64,000 nt of DNA. It comes from Campylobacter pinnipediorum subsp. caledonicus (GTDB lineage: Bacteria > Campylobacterota > Campylobacteria > Campylobacterales > Campylobacteraceae). The stretch is from NCBI RefSeq assembly GCF_002022005.1, contig NZ_CP017258.1, forward strand, positions 1,054,001 through 1,118,000, in the 5' to 3' direction. This document shows, piece after piece, positions 1 through 8,844 of this stretch. The translations under genes and the position numbers were made by a program. The notes under the pieces are model-generated. The model saw nothing but the letters and a program-made list of their open reading frames with translations. It was not told the origin of the DNA and made no database searches. The first letter of the stretch is position 1. Every line of letters begins with the position of its first letter.

Positions 1-226
1 AATTTATTTTGTTTTGTATTATAATCATACTTTATTATTTAAGGATATATTATAAGCATAGCGGTTATAAAAAATAAAAACTTCAACCACTTAGCCTTTA
101 AAAATATAATGTTTTATCTTAATTATATCACAAGAAAAAAATTATAATTTTTCAAACAAATATATTATTTTATAATATTTATTTTGATAGACTAAATAAA
201 AATATAATTTAATTTTTGGAGAGATA
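1..226. other. AT-rich region upstream of dapD
   Basis: No convincing reading frame is visible. The stretch is very AT-rich. A TATAAT hexamer at 171-176 is a plausible -10 element for dapD, but in such AT-rich DNA this could be chance. A GGAGAG ribosome binding site at 218-223 lies just before the dapD ATG. Confidence 0.4.
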
Positions 227-1414
227 ATGCTAGAAAATATATCAGAAAATTTTACACAACTATGTAAAAATATGCAAAACTCAGATGGCTATAAAGACCC
301 TATAGCATTTTCAATAGCAAGAATAACACGTGGTAAGGTTGACAAAAATGCCATATTGTCAGCTGATTATTCTGTTGTAAATTTCAAAGAAAACTTACTA
401 TCAGCAGCGGCTATACTTTTGGCATTTAAACAATCAGGAGTAAGTCTTGATTTTAGCAAAAGCGAACTTGTGCTGGATTTTACAAAAGATGTAGTTAAAA
501 AGGCTTGGGAAATTTTTAGTGTTTTTGAAAATGAAATACAAAAACATAAAAATGTGCAGGTTATAAAAGCTGTATTTGATGCGATAAATAAAGATGAAAA
601 TTCTGACAAATTTAGAGCTGTTTTTATATTTGAAGATGAAAAACCTCAAAGTGTTGAAGTTGTATATCTTAAACTATACCTGCTTAGCCTAAATAAAGCT
701 CCAATTAGATCGCTTTGTCTTGATGGTGCTTTTGGTGTGTTAAAAAATGTAGCTTGGGACATAAATAACAAGCCAATAGAGCTTGAATGGCTTAGAGAAA
801 ATGAGATAGAGCTTAAAATGAATGGAGCATATCCAGCCATACTAAGTGTTGATAAATTTCCAAGATATCTAAATCATATCATACCATCAGATAACACAAG
901 AATACTAGAAACATCAAAAGTAAGAATGGGTGCTAGTTTACATCCAGGAACAACGATAATGCCAGGTGCAGCATATGTGAACTTTAATGCTGGAACAACC
1001 GGAAGCGTTATGGTTGAAGGTAGAGTTAGTAGCTCTGTTATCGTTGGAGAAGGAAGCGATGTAGGCGGTGGAGCATCTATACTTGGAGTTCTTAGTGGAA
1101 CAAATGGAAATCCTGTAAGCATAGGTAAAAACTGTTTACTTGGTGCAAACTCAGTAACAGGAATACCTTTTGGAGATAGATGCATAATAGACGCTGGAAT
1201 TGCTATCTTAGAAGGAACAAAGATATTTATAAACGAAAAAGATAGAAAACTGCTTGGCGATGTAAATCCTGATTTTAAATTTGACAAAGATACTTATAAG
1301 GGTCTTGAACTAGCTGGATTAAATGGTCTTCATTTTAGGCAAAATAGCCAAACCGGACAGATAGTAGCTAGTATATCAAAAAGAGCAATAAAACTAAACG
1401 AGGATTTACACTAA
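227..1414 (+). CDS. dapD: 2,3,4,5-tetrahydropyridine-2,6-dicarboxylate N-succinyltransferase
   Basis: DapD transfers succinate from succinyl-CoA to tetrahydrodipicolinate in lysine and meso-diaminopimelate synthesis, a cytoplasmic step needed for peptidoglycan. The 395-residue protein has a long N-terminal part, as in epsilonproteobacterial DapD, and a left-handed beta-helix of hexapeptide repeats at about residues 235-330 (for example MGASLHPGTTIMPGAAYVNF). The ATG follows GGAGAG at normal spacing. The next gene starts about 30 bases downstream on the same strand and may be cotranscribed. The family assignment is secure; the regulation is not visible. Confidence 0.95.
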   Translation: MLENISENFTQLCKNMQNSDGYKDPIAFSIARITRGKVDKNAILSADYSVVNFKENLLSAAAILLAFKQSGVSLDFSKSELVLDFTKDVVKKAWEIFSVFENEIQKHKNVQVIKAVFDAINKDENSDKFRAVFIFEDEKPQSVEVVYLKLYLLSLNKAPIRSLCLDGAFGVLKNVAWDINNKPIELEWLRENEIELKMNGAYPAILSVDKFPRYLNHIIPSDNTRILETSKVRMGASLHPGTTIMPGAAYVNFNAGTTGSVMVEGRVSSSVIVGEGSDVGGGASILGVLSGTNGNPVSIGKNCLLGANSVTGIPFGDRCIIDAGIAILEGTKIFINEKDRKLLGDVNPDFKFDKDTYKGLELAGLNGLHFRQNSQTGQIVASISKRAIKLNEDLH

Positions 1415-1446
1415 AATAATTTAAAGGGCTTAAAAAAGGTAAAAAG

Positions 1447-1929
1447 ATGAATGTCGCTATTGTTATGTATGATAAGATGAATTTATTAAGTTTTTCAAAT
1501 GTGCTTAGTTTTTTGCACTCTTTTGATGATATAAATATCAAAACTTGTGCTTTTAAGCAAGAGATAAAAGATGAATTTGGAGTTAGAATACATCCTGATG
1601 TATATGCAGAAAGTATATATGGAGCTGACGTCATCATAATACCAGATGGGATTGGAGCCCTTACACTTCGTTATGATGAGATTTTTTTATCTTGGATAAA
1701 ATCAGCTTCAAAAACACAAATAAAAATCGGACTAAACTTAGGAACACTGATACTTGCCGGTGCTGGTTTTTTACAAGGTAAAGAAGCAAGTATAAGGGGC
1801 GGATACAAAAACGCATTAGGTGAGTATTGTAAAGTGAGCGATTTAAAGGCTTTAAAAAGTAAGGATATAATAAGCGCTAGCGAATGGGCAGATGAAATAA
1901 AAGAAAAGCTATATGAAATTTTTAAATAA
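1447..1929 (+). CDS. DJ-1/PfpI-family protein lacking the usual nucleophilic cysteine
   Basis: A 160-residue single-domain protein with the DJ-1/PfpI fold pattern: an N-terminal strand (MNVAIVMYD), a second strand ending in IIIPDGIG near residue 70, and the nucleophile-elbow segment GLNLGTLILAGAGFL at about residues 95-109. In active family members this elbow reads roughly VCTGALLLAEAGLL. Here the cysteine position is Asn97, so glyoxalase or protease-like chemistry is unlikely by the usual mechanism. The substrate and role are unknown. It lies directly behind dapD. The family call is good; the loss of function is an inference from the missing residue. Confidence 0.75.
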   Translation: MNVAIVMYDKMNLLSFSNVLSFLHSFDDINIKTCAFKQEIKDEFGVRIHPDVYAESIYGADVIIIPDGIGALTLRYDEIFLSWIKSASKTQIKIGLNLGTLILAGAGFLQGKEASIRGGYKNALGEYCKVSDLKALKSKDIISASEWADEIKEKLYEIFK

Positions 1930-1931
1930 TT

Positions 1932-2156
1932 TTATTTCGTATATCGTTTAACATTTTGAAGTTTTTTTATCTCGCCCTCTAATGAAATTTGCTCTTGTTT
2001 AAAAATTTCACGAACCTCTAAAATAAGACTAGAAGCTTCATTTAACTCATCTAAGTTTTTAAAGTTATCTTTATCAAATTCAGATATGAGTTTTATCAAA
2101 GTATCTATGTCTTTATTTAAAAATGAAATTTTAAAACTCTTGAGCCAATCACTCAT
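1932..2156 (-). CDS. FliT-like small flagellar protein downstream of fliS
   Basis: A 74-residue, highly charged, mostly helical protein. The start is placed at the ATG overlapping the fliS stop codon, in the arrangement ATGAGTGA, which indicates translational coupling; the longer frame would begin inside fliS. In many bacteria the gene after fliS encodes FliT, the export chaperone of the FliD cap protein, and size, position and helical character fit. No sequence motif proves the function, so the assignment rests mainly on context. Confidence 0.55.
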   Translation of the reverse strand: MSDWLKSFKISFLNKDIDTLIKLISEFDKDNFKNLDELNEASSLILEVREIFKQEQISLEGEIKKLQNVKRYTK

Positions 2157-2529
2157 CGCTTGTAACCTCTCTCCAAGCCTCATTTAGTTGTTTAACAACA
2201 TTTGTTATCTCATTTAAAATTTCAACATCATTTTTTATATTGGCCATTGCTAAAAGCTGAATTTGGCGAGTATAAAGCCCACTTAGATAGTGAGCCACAT
2301 CGCCTTGAGAATAATCAAGAGAGTTTAAAAGCTCAACAAAGATAGCATTGGTTCTATTTATATAATACACTTTTTGCTCAAAATCGCCAGCTTCTATGGC
2401 TTTTTTTGTTCTAAAAATAAAACGCAATATTCCATCATAAAGCATTTGTATAAGCTTTGTTGGAGATTCTATACCTCCAACACTTGATTGTGCGTATGCT
2501 GCATAAGCTAGATTGCTATTTGTAGCCAT
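2149..2529 (-). CDS. fliS: Flagellar export chaperone FliS
   Basis: FliS binds the C-terminus of flagellin in the cytoplasm and stops premature polymerisation before export. The 126-residue protein shows family features: the N-terminal YAAYAQSSVGGIESPTKLI segment, YDGILRFI, and helical ends with residues typical of the four-helix bundle. It is the third gene of a flaG-fliD-fliS operon, with 8 bases after fliD, and it overlaps the following FliT-like gene. Confidence 0.93.
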   Translation of the reverse strand: MATNSNLAYAAYAQSSVGGIESPTKLIQMLYDGILRFIFRTKKAIEAGDFEQKVYYINRTNAIFVELLNSLDYSQGDVAHYLSGLYTRQIQLLAMANIKNDVEILNEITNVVKQLNEAWREVTSDE

Positions 2530-2537
2530 TTTTACCT

Positions 2538-4385
2538 CTATTTTTTATTTATTTCAAAATCTATCATTGTTTTTAGTGTAGAAAACTGATTTTCCAAAGC
2601 CGTTATTTGCTGTGCATACAAAGCCCATCTCTCTCTCATTGTATCATACTTTTGATTTAAAGATGTTTCTATTTTTTCTTTTTCATCACTTAGCTTTTTA
2701 CTCTCTTCATTAAGCCTAGCCTCATAAATACTCAAAGAACCATCTCTACCAACCAACTCATCTAATTTAGTATTTAACCTAGAAAACAAACCAACAATCT
2801 TAGTTTCACTGGCTGTAAGCGAAGTCTCACTCATACCTAATTTTTGAAGTTTATCAGCCTTTCCGGTTATATTTATAGATGTTCCATCGTCTGTTTTTAA
2901 AACAATGCTTTTTTTATCGATGCTTAAACTAGCATAAACACCATCTATCTTTGCTTGTTTTATAGCAGTAATTAAAGCTAGCGCATTATCTTCTGCTGTT
3001 GCATTATCTTTTGTTTCTAGCTTTATAGAGATATCATTTATTTTTAGATCATCTTTATCTATAGTAAACTTTCCAGTTTGAACCTGAGAATTTGCACTAT
3101 AAGCCAGTTCTCCATACTTTGTATATCCAACAAAGAAATTTCTAACATCTTCTACACTACTTTGAAGCTTATCGTTTAGTTTCTTACTATCAAGATGCAA
3201 AACACCCTTTTCATCAAATGTTATACCGTATTGGTCTAAACTTTTTCCCTCTGAGTTTTGACTTGAAAATATTCTATTTAAGCTAGAACGTATAGTTGTG
3301 ATATCATTTACACCCTGAAATGCGCCAGAGTCACCAGTCTTATCATCATATCCTGTTGTTATATTTAAATTTGCGATAAGAGTATTATAAGATGAAACCA
3401 TATTCTCTAAGTTTTTGGCTATATCTTCTGTGTCTTCAACTACCGCAAAATTAGAAACACCAGTCTCTTTTAAATTTATAGTAACACCAGTGCGTAAATC
3501 ATCAATGGTATTTTTATCTCTTACAACTTCCAAACCATTGTAGTCAAAAATAGCATTTTGTGCTGTTGTAAGTCTATTTTTTTCAAGGTTTGTTATTTTA
3601 GTAGTCTTTCCATCTTCTCCAGCAACCTCCTCTGCCTGATTATCATCCCAGCCAAGAGTCTTTAATATGCCATTCGTTATAGGTGTTCTTTGTGGTGTAA
3701 CTGTCTCAGATGATGTGCTTGGTTTTGTTTTGTCTGTTGCTTTTTCTGTTGATTTGTCTTCATAAGAAAATGAAATTTTATTATCAGCTCCAACTCTTTG
3801 CGATTGCAATACTAGTTGATAAGGTTTATCTCCACCTACTTTTATTATCCTAGCCTGGACATCAAAACCAGCTGTTTTATTTATACTATCGGCTAGATCT
3901 TGTAGTGTCGCACCTTTGGCTACTTCTATCTTGTGAGAAACACCTCTTATTTCAATATTAAAGCTAGTATCCTTCTCAACACCCAGCAAACTTGCCGAGT
4001 CTTTAAATCTTGAAGATTGAAAACTATCTTTTTGTGCTACTTGTTTTACATCAAGATTAAAATTTTGGATATTAACACCTGGAATAACACTAACAGAAGC
4101 GCTAGAACCTGATGAGTTTACCTTTCTTTTAAAATATAAAGCCTCGTTGTTTAACTCTTTAAAACTGGCGTTTACATTATCCATAAGAGTCATTAAAGCA
4201 GATAATTCTTGTTTTTGAAATGAATTATTTTCTACTTTTTTCTTTATAGGATCTACCTGTGCTCTACTATCAGCTGCTTTTAATTTTCCTATTAGTTCAT
4301 CATTTAAAGCAGCGCTACCTCTACTCCCAAGACCCATAATCCCTTTTGTGTTTGTTGTGCTTGAAACTGAATCAGTTGTTGGCAT
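2538..4385 (-). CDS. fliD: Flagellar filament cap protein (hook-associated protein 2)
   Basis: FliD caps the growing flagellar filament and catalyses flagellin folding and insertion at the tip. At 615 residues it is close to Campylobacter FliD length. The N-terminal D0/D1 region includes GIMGLGSRGSAALNDELIGK. The C-terminal region (KIETSLNQKYDTMRERW, then ITALENQFSTLKTMID) is the conserved FliD coiled coil. The middle domains are Ser/Thr/Asp-rich and variable, as expected for exposed antigen. It lies between flaG and fliS on the same strand. Confidence 0.94.
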   Translation of the reverse strand: MPTTDSVSSTTNTKGIMGLGSRGSAALNDELIGKLKAADSRAQVDPIKKKVENNSFQKQELSALMTLMDNVNASFKELNNEALYFKRKVNSSGSSASVSVIPGVNIQNFNLDVKQVAQKDSFQSSRFKDSASLLGVEKDTSFNIEIRGVSHKIEVAKGATLQDLADSINKTAGFDVQARIIKVGGDKPYQLVLQSQRVGADNKISFSYEDKSTEKATDKTKPSTSSETVTPQRTPITNGILKTLGWDDNQAEEVAGEDGKTTKITNLEKNRLTTAQNAIFDYNGLEVVRDKNTIDDLRTGVTINLKETGVSNFAVVEDTEDIAKNLENMVSSYNTLIANLNITTGYDDKTGDSGAFQGVNDITTIRSSLNRIFSSQNSEGKSLDQYGITFDEKGVLHLDSKKLNDKLQSSVEDVRNFFVGYTKYGELAYSANSQVQTGKFTIDKDDLKINDISIKLETKDNATAEDNALALITAIKQAKIDGVYASLSIDKKSIVLKTDDGTSINITGKADKLQKLGMSETSLTASETKIVGLFSRLNTKLDELVGRDGSLSIYEARLNEESKKLSDEKEKIETSLNQKYDTMRERWALYAQQITALENQFSTLKTMIDFEINKK

Positions 4386-4387
4386 TT

Positions 4388-4774
4388 TTAACTCTCCTTG
4401 TCAAAAAGCAAACCTATGCTTTCTTTAAAATATCTTGCTATCCTTAACGCTTCTTTCGTAGGCAACTCTCTGATAACCGCTCCCGTATCAGCCTCTCTGA
4501 CCTGAACAACCATAGTGCTTTCTTCTGCATTGTAGCTAAATCTAATATTTGTATTTAGTTGTTGCATTTGAAAATTTAGCTCAGTTGTTATATCTTTAAG
4601 TTTTTTATCCATTTCGCCAGAAGAAAGCTTATCAAGTTTATCTGGCTCATTGTTTTTATCTACTAAATTCTTTTGAATTTTAACACTCTCAACTTCTCTT
4701 GTTTGAGTATTGTGATTTGAATTTATTGATACTGAAGTATCTAGCTGTTGAGCTGCGGCTTTGAAAATTTCCAT
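4388..4774 (-). CDS. flaG: FlaG family flagellar protein
   Basis: FlaG influences filament length in Campylobacter and other polar flagellates. The C-terminal half holds the family signature: LNFQMQQLNTNIRFSYNAEE followed by VVQVREADTGAVIRELP. The chosen start is the ATG two codons inside the longest frame. The upstream GTG directly abuts AAGGAG and leaves no spacing, whereas this ATG has a 5-base gap. It is the first gene of the flaG-fliD-fliS operon, behind a sigma-28-like promoter. Length 128 residues. Confidence 0.88.
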   Translation of the reverse strand: MEIFKAAAQQLDTSVSINSNHNTQTREVESVKIQKNLVDKNNEPDKLDKLSSGEMDKKLKDITTELNFQMQQLNTNIRFSYNAEESTMVVQVREADTGAVIRELPTKEALRIARYFKESIGLLFDKES

Positions 4775-4817
4775 TTTCACTCCTTGAAAACATCATTAAT
4801 TAATAACTATACTTTTA

Positions 4818-4845
4818 AAATCGGTAAAAAATCATTTTTCTTTAG
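4818..4845 (-). promoter_or_regulatory. Sigma-28 (FliA)-like promoter of flaG-fliD-fliS
   Basis: Read on the minus strand, TAAAG is followed after about 16 bases by CGATTT, matching the Campylobacter FliA pattern (TAAA, then CGATAT/CGATTT). The same pair with nearly the same spacing occurs before flgM at 50203-50228. It lies about 44 bases upstream of the flaG start. Confidence 0.6.
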
Positions 4846-4896
4846 GCTATTTAAATTTAAATTTGATAAAATGACAAAAATTATATAAGGACTTGT

Positions 4897-5238
4897 ATGA
4901 AAATTTCATTTGAATGCGAATGCATTATACTGCAAAAAACCATGTTTTTGTTTTGTAGTGAGTATGTAAGTGAGCGATTTGAATGCGATTTTATAGTATC
5001 TGATAAAAAAATTCAAACAAAAAAACCGCTATTTTTAATAGGAACTGAAAATCAGCACATAAACTTACCATTTACAAAAAAAACACTTATAAACACTCTT
5101 GAAGAATTTTACTCCGCTATACAAGTTCAAAACATCACAAAAGATCAAGCAACAGATACTTTTGAAGAAAAACTGGATATACTTTTAAATAATTTCAAAC
5201 AAGATATTGTTAAGCTTATACAAGAATCAAAACAATAA
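4897..5238 (+). CDS. Conserved hypothetical protein upstream of rsmD
   Basis: A 113-residue protein with no family I can name. It begins with a cysteine-containing strand (KISFECECIIL) and ends in an amphipathic helix (LDILLNNFKQDIVKLIQESK). The middle part (PLFLIGTENQHINLPFTKKTL) looks like a small beta domain. There is no signal peptide or membrane segment, so it is probably cytoplasmic. It is divergent from flaG and 33 bases upstream of the rsmD-like gene on the same strand, so cotranscription is likely. Confidence 0.6.
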   Translation: MKISFECECIILQKTMFLFCSEYVSERFECDFIVSDKKIQTKKPLFLIGTENQHINLPFTKKTLINTLEEFYSAIQVQNITKDQATDTFEEKLDILLNNFKQDIVKLIQESKQ

Positions 5239-5271
5239 TTATTAAATTAAAAACATAACAGGATATCAAAA

Positions 5272-5841
5272 ATGTCAAAAATTTTTACAACCATATCTAG
5301 TGGAAAATTTAAAGGAAAAAAACTTGAACTACCTAGTCTAAAAACAACTAGAAGCACAAAAAGCATAGTAAAAGAGTCATTTTTTAATAGCGTAAGATAT
5401 GAGTTAAGACCATTGGTTTTTATAGAAGGCTTTGGCGGAAGTGGCGTTATGGCATGTGAAGCTTTTAGCAATGGAGTAAAAAATGCATTAGCTATAGAGA
5501 TAGATAACGAAGCCTTTAAGCTAACACAAAAAAACCTAAACTCCATAGATAATACAAATCTAAAAGCTATAAAAGGAGATAGTTTTAAGCTACTTCCTGA
5601 CATCATAAACAAAAGCTCGGATAAAATTTTATTATATCTTGATCCGCCTTTTGATTTTAGAGATGGCTTTAAAGATATTTATAACAATCTTATCGATCTG
5701 ATATCAAGTCTAAATAAACAAAATATATATATGATAGTCTTTGAGCATTCGAGTGATTTTAAATTTGAAGAAAGCTTGGCAACTTTCAAACTAATAAAAA
5801 CAAAAAAATTTGGAGCTACTACACTTAGTTATTTTATATAA
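5272..5841 (+). CDS. rsmD: 16S rRNA (guanine966-N2)-methyltransferase RsmD-like
   Basis: RsmD methylates N2 of G966 in 16S rRNA in assembled 30S subunits. This 189-residue protein has the family N-terminal region (KGKKLELP, then TTRSTKSIVKESFFN). It also has the SAM-binding glycine motif FGGSG at residues 54-58, an acidic residue after the second strand (AIEID) and the catalytic DPPF at residues 124-127. The glycine motif is slightly atypical (usually FAGSG). A terminator hairpin follows at once. Confidence 0.85.
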   Translation: MSKIFTTISSGKFKGKKLELPSLKTTRSTKSIVKESFFNSVRYELRPLVFIEGFGGSGVMACEAFSNGVKNALAIEIDNEAFKLTQKNLNSIDNTNLKAIKGDSFKLLPDIINKSSDKILLYLDPPFDFRDGFKDIYNNLIDLISSLNKQNIYMIVFEHSSDFKFEESLATFKLIKTKKFGATTLSYFI

Positions 5842-5866
5842 AACAACCCCTAAAAAGGGGTCGTTT
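5842..5866. terminator. Bidirectional terminator between rsmD and autotransporter A1
   Basis: ACCCCT and AGGGGT pair around an AAAA loop, flanked by A-rich and T-rich runs. The hairpin sits between two convergent genes and can serve both. It differs from the AACCACAAC terminators of the other three autotransporters. Confidence 0.7.
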
Positions 5867-5875
5867 ATCTAGACA

Positions 5876-7728
5876 TTAAAACTTATAAGAAAGTCCTACA
5901 GTTCCATTGTAGTATTTTGATTCTGATTTAGCTTTTACGCCAAAGTTTATATTTGTAGATAGATTATCAGTTAGTTTCATCTCTGCACCTGTTTTAAGTG
6001 TAAAGAATGTATGCTTATCTTTTTTAGATGCATATTTGATATTTTCTGTTGAGTTTACAAATGCTAGTTCTGTATCTTTCATACTTTTACGTAACTCTTT
6101 TTGGATACCTGGAGTTATGTATAAGAAGTTACCGTTTGCTATGTATTTTCTAAACTCTACTGCTGCTTTAGCTGATAGTGTTTTTACAGTAGTTCCTTTA
6201 AAGCTTACAGGAACTTTACCAGTTTCTTTAAAGCCTTTAGTACTTACATGGCTATACTCTAAACCAATCATTGGTTTCATAAAAGAGTTGTTGTTTGTAT
6301 CAAATATATGACCATAATCAATACTTGCATCAAAGAATTTAGTATTATATTTACCATTAGCATCAAAGTCTGGATCTATAATTACTTTTCTATCTAGTTT
6401 GTTTTTACCTTTACCATAAGATACTTTAGCATCTATTTCGTTTTGATCAATATACATTCTAGTATAAGCACCAAAGTGGTAGTTATCTGATTTGGTTGTT
6501 AGTGTATTGCTTGATGACTTAGCATTAGTATATCCAGCATATCCACCAATTATCATATTATCAAATGCTTTATCATAACCTAGCATAAATCCATAGGTAT
6601 TTGTATTTGCTTGAGATTTTAATTTAGCTTTACCACCCATGATATTTCCCCATAGGTTGCTGTCATAGTTAAATCTATTTGTATACTCTTTTACTACACT
6701 TGAAAGAGTATCTGCATTATCTGCAAATTTATTATCACTTAGATTTTTTATAGCATAAGCTAAAGCTAAATCATCATTTAATGGATTGCTTAGTTTAGCA
6801 AGTCTTGAGTTTATAGCTGAACCAACACTTGATAAAAGTGTATCTACTGTTTTATTGTCTTTAAACTCTTTTGAAACTTCTTCTAATGTGCTATTTATAT
6901 TTTTAGCTAAAGTAGCTATGTCTTTGGCTTTAACATTAAGTAGTAAATTTTCAACCTCTTTATTATTAACAACAGATAATAAAGATGATGTTGTTTGAGC
7001 TTCATCTTTGTTTAGTTCTAAATTTTTATCACTTGATATAGCCTCTGCTCTATCTTTTTTGGCTTGATCTAGTTTTTTATCTAGTTCTGCTAAGGCTTTA
7101 GCTTTTGCTTCTGGGTCTTTTGCTAATTTAGCTAGTTCTTGGGCTTGTTTTAGTTCTTTTTCGGCTTTTTTTAGTTCTTTAAGTTTTTCTTGGGCTTGTT
7201 TAAGTTCTTTTTCGGCTTGTTGTGCTTCTTTTGTTTTTTGTTGTGCTTGTTGTTCTTGTTGTGTTATTTTTTCGGTTTTTTCTGCGATTTCTTTGTCATT
7301 AGCTTCTATTGTTTTAGTTTGTTCTACTATTTTTTGCTTTTGTGTTTCAACTTCTTTTTTTTGTTTTTCAAATTCTGCTTCTTTTTCTGTGATTATTTTT
7401 TCTTTTTCTTTGACTTCTACTTCTTCTTCTGTAATTATTTGTTGTTTTTCATTTGCTATTTTTTGTTGTTTTGTGATTTTATTAGTTTCTTCTTGTATTT
7501 TATCTCTAGCCATAATTATTGCTTCTAATTCTTTTTTAATTTTATCTGCATCTTGTCTTATATCTCCTATTAATACTCTTAAACCTTCACTATTATTTTT
7601 ACCAATAATTTCATTTAGCCATGGTGTTAAAGCTTGTTTATTATTAGCGTCTTGTTGTTCTTTAAGTTCTTTAAACTTATTTTCTTGAACCAGACCTATT
7701 TTATATAGTTTTTCTATTATTTCTAATT
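5876..7728 (-). pseudogene. Autotransporter A1, 3' part (rest of passenger and beta-barrel), split by the prophage
   Basis: This is the C-terminal 615 codons of an outer-membrane autotransporter. It has a long coiled coil rich in Gln, Lys and Glu, then an autotransporter beta-domain from about SAINSRLAKLSNP to the terminal VGLSYKF with the final Phe of an outer-membrane beta-signal. It has no signal peptide of its own. The frame stays open through the TAATT duplication at 7724-7728 and 14 codons into the prophage. Joined to the fragment at 40258-41028 it gives one 872-residue frame. An internal ATG at 7513 could start a truncated protein, but it could not be exported. The barrel is almost identical to that of A2 (44050-45783). 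Confidence 0.9.
7724..7728. repeat. Left copy of 5-bp target-site duplication (TAATT)
   Basis: TAATT lies directly left of the prophage TG end and is repeated directly right of its CA end at 40258-40262. Five bases is the duplication length of Mu-type transposition. Keeping one copy restores the A1 reading frame exactly. Confidence 0.92.
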
Positions 7729-7766
7729 TGTGAGGGGGTAAAAGAAATGAGAGTGATAAATTTTAG

Positions 7767-8220
7767 CGATTGTTTTGTTAAAATGCCTATATTGTGGGCT
7801 TTGGTGTGTTTTGCACTTGCATTTTAAATATTAAAAAATTACTACTGAAAATTCCCTATATTCCCAAAATACACTTTTTATCCCTAAAACAATAGAAAAT
7901 AATAGCAATTTTAAAAGCATTAAAGCCCTTTTAATCGGAGTTTAAAAGCTTTTTAAAGGGTTACCTTATAATTGGAAAAACAAGCTAGAAAATGGCAATA
8001 ATTGTATAAAATTTAGATAGTATTATGGTTAAGTTTTTACTGATTAAGGGACACAAATTAAATAAAAATGTCCCTTAATAAAACTTAATGTCCGTTAATA
8101 CCTTTGTTAGCTCGTAGAATTGGGTTTTTAAATTAAGGGACATGTATTTTTAGTATTTAAAAAATAAATAAATCTTAAAAAAATATCATTTGATTATTAA
8201 GGGACATTTTAAGATTTGGT
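7767..8220. other. Non-coding left end of the prophage
   Basis: About 450 bases without a convincing gene. It holds AT-rich DNA, a GCTTTTTAAAG-type palindromic patch near 7918-7965, and five copies of ATTAAGGGACA (listed separately). In Mu this end carries transposase-binding sites, so an end-recognition or silencing role is plausible. A 26-codon frame at 7747-7827 was considered and rejected. Confidence 0.6.
8043..8206. repeat. Five copies of ATTAAGGGACA
   Basis: Copies on the plus strand start at 8043, 8132 and 8196. Inverted copies (TGTCCCTTAAT and TGTCCGTTAAT) lie at 8069-8079 and 8089-8099, the last with one change. They form inverted and direct pairs downstream of the repressor operon and inside the prophage left end. 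They could be transposase-binding sites or repressor operators; the sequence alone does not decide. Confidence 0.85.
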
Positions 8221-8844
8221 TTATATTTTTTTATCTTTTTTCTCTTTTTTATTTTTTTGATACATAACTTTATTATACAAATTGTCTATATCGTTTACCG
8301 ATAATTTATCAATAGAAGTAATCTTTTTATTTAATTTTATATTAGCAAAATCACATAATTTTATGTCCATGTTTAGCATATCCCAATTTTTTATTATTGC
8401 ATCGATTGTATACTGCTTAAAACGTTTCGCATTAATTAGCTTAAGCTTCTTTCTGTTAATTGATCTTTGTATATATAAGAATTTTTTTACTTCATTGTAT
8501 TTATCTTTAGGTATTAGTGAATATTTTGGAACCTTAAATTTATTTTTTAAAGTTGTAAAAATTTCTTTATAATAATTTATTTTTTCATAATCTCCCATCA
8601 TTGTGGCTATATCTTCTACAAAATTTCTTATGTTTTGTTGTTGCTCTTTTGAAATATGTATCTCGCCGTTATATTGATGATCTTCAATTACTTTTATTAC
8701 TTTTGGTTTTTCTGATAATGTATAGTGATTTATATTTATATTCTCACCTATAATTTGATTATTATTATTTTCACTAATAGAGAAATTATTTGATGGGTTT
8801 TTTAAAAATTTTTCCAAAGAAAATTTTACTTTGTCGTTTTTCAT
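8221..8844 (-). CDS. Phage regulatory protein with ORF6C-like C-terminal domain
   Basis: A 207-residue protein. Residues near 75-140 match the ORF6C pattern of phage antirepressors: ISKEQQQNIRNFV, then YKEIFTTLKNKFKVPKYSLI and PKDKYNEVKKFL. The N-terminal part has an Asn-rich stretch, NNNQIIGENININHYTL, much like the linker of the neighbouring repressor. The C-terminal tail is very Lys-rich and may bind DNA. It overlaps the repressor gene by 4 bases and shares its leftward transcript, so it probably works with or against that repressor. The exact role is unknown. Confidence 0.65.
   Translation of the reverse strand: MKNDKVKFSLEKFLKNPSNNFSISENNNNQIIGENININHYTLSEKPKVIKVIEDHQYNGEIHISKEQQQNIRNFVEDIATMMGDYEKINYYKEIFTTLKNKFKVPKYSLIPKDKYNEVKKFLYIQRSINRKKLKLINAKRFKQYTIDAIIKNWDMLNMDIKLCDFANIKLNKKITSIDKLSVNDIDNLYNKVMYQKNKKEKKDKKI

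Noticed and set aside
874-1287. Minus-strand frame of 137 codons within dapD.
   Set aside because: It is a shadow of the glycine/valine-rich beta-helix coding region; dapD is certain.
7293-7688. Plus-strand frame of 131 codons opposite A1.
   Set aside because: It is a Phe/Ser/Cys-rich shadow of the Lys/Glu/Gln-rich coiled coil on the minus strand, with no start signals.
7747-7827. A 26-codon frame with AGGGGGTAAAAGA before its ATG and a hydrophobic end.
   Set aside because: It lies in the terminal bases of the prophage, where end-binding sites are expected. The G-run is part of the end sequence and there is no other support for a gene.
7810-7830. TGCATTTTAAATA as an alternative left end of the prophage, because it resembles the right-end repeat.
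   Set aside because: The flanking 5 bases do not match any flank on the right, and the A1 frame is not restored. TAATT with TGTGAGG does both.
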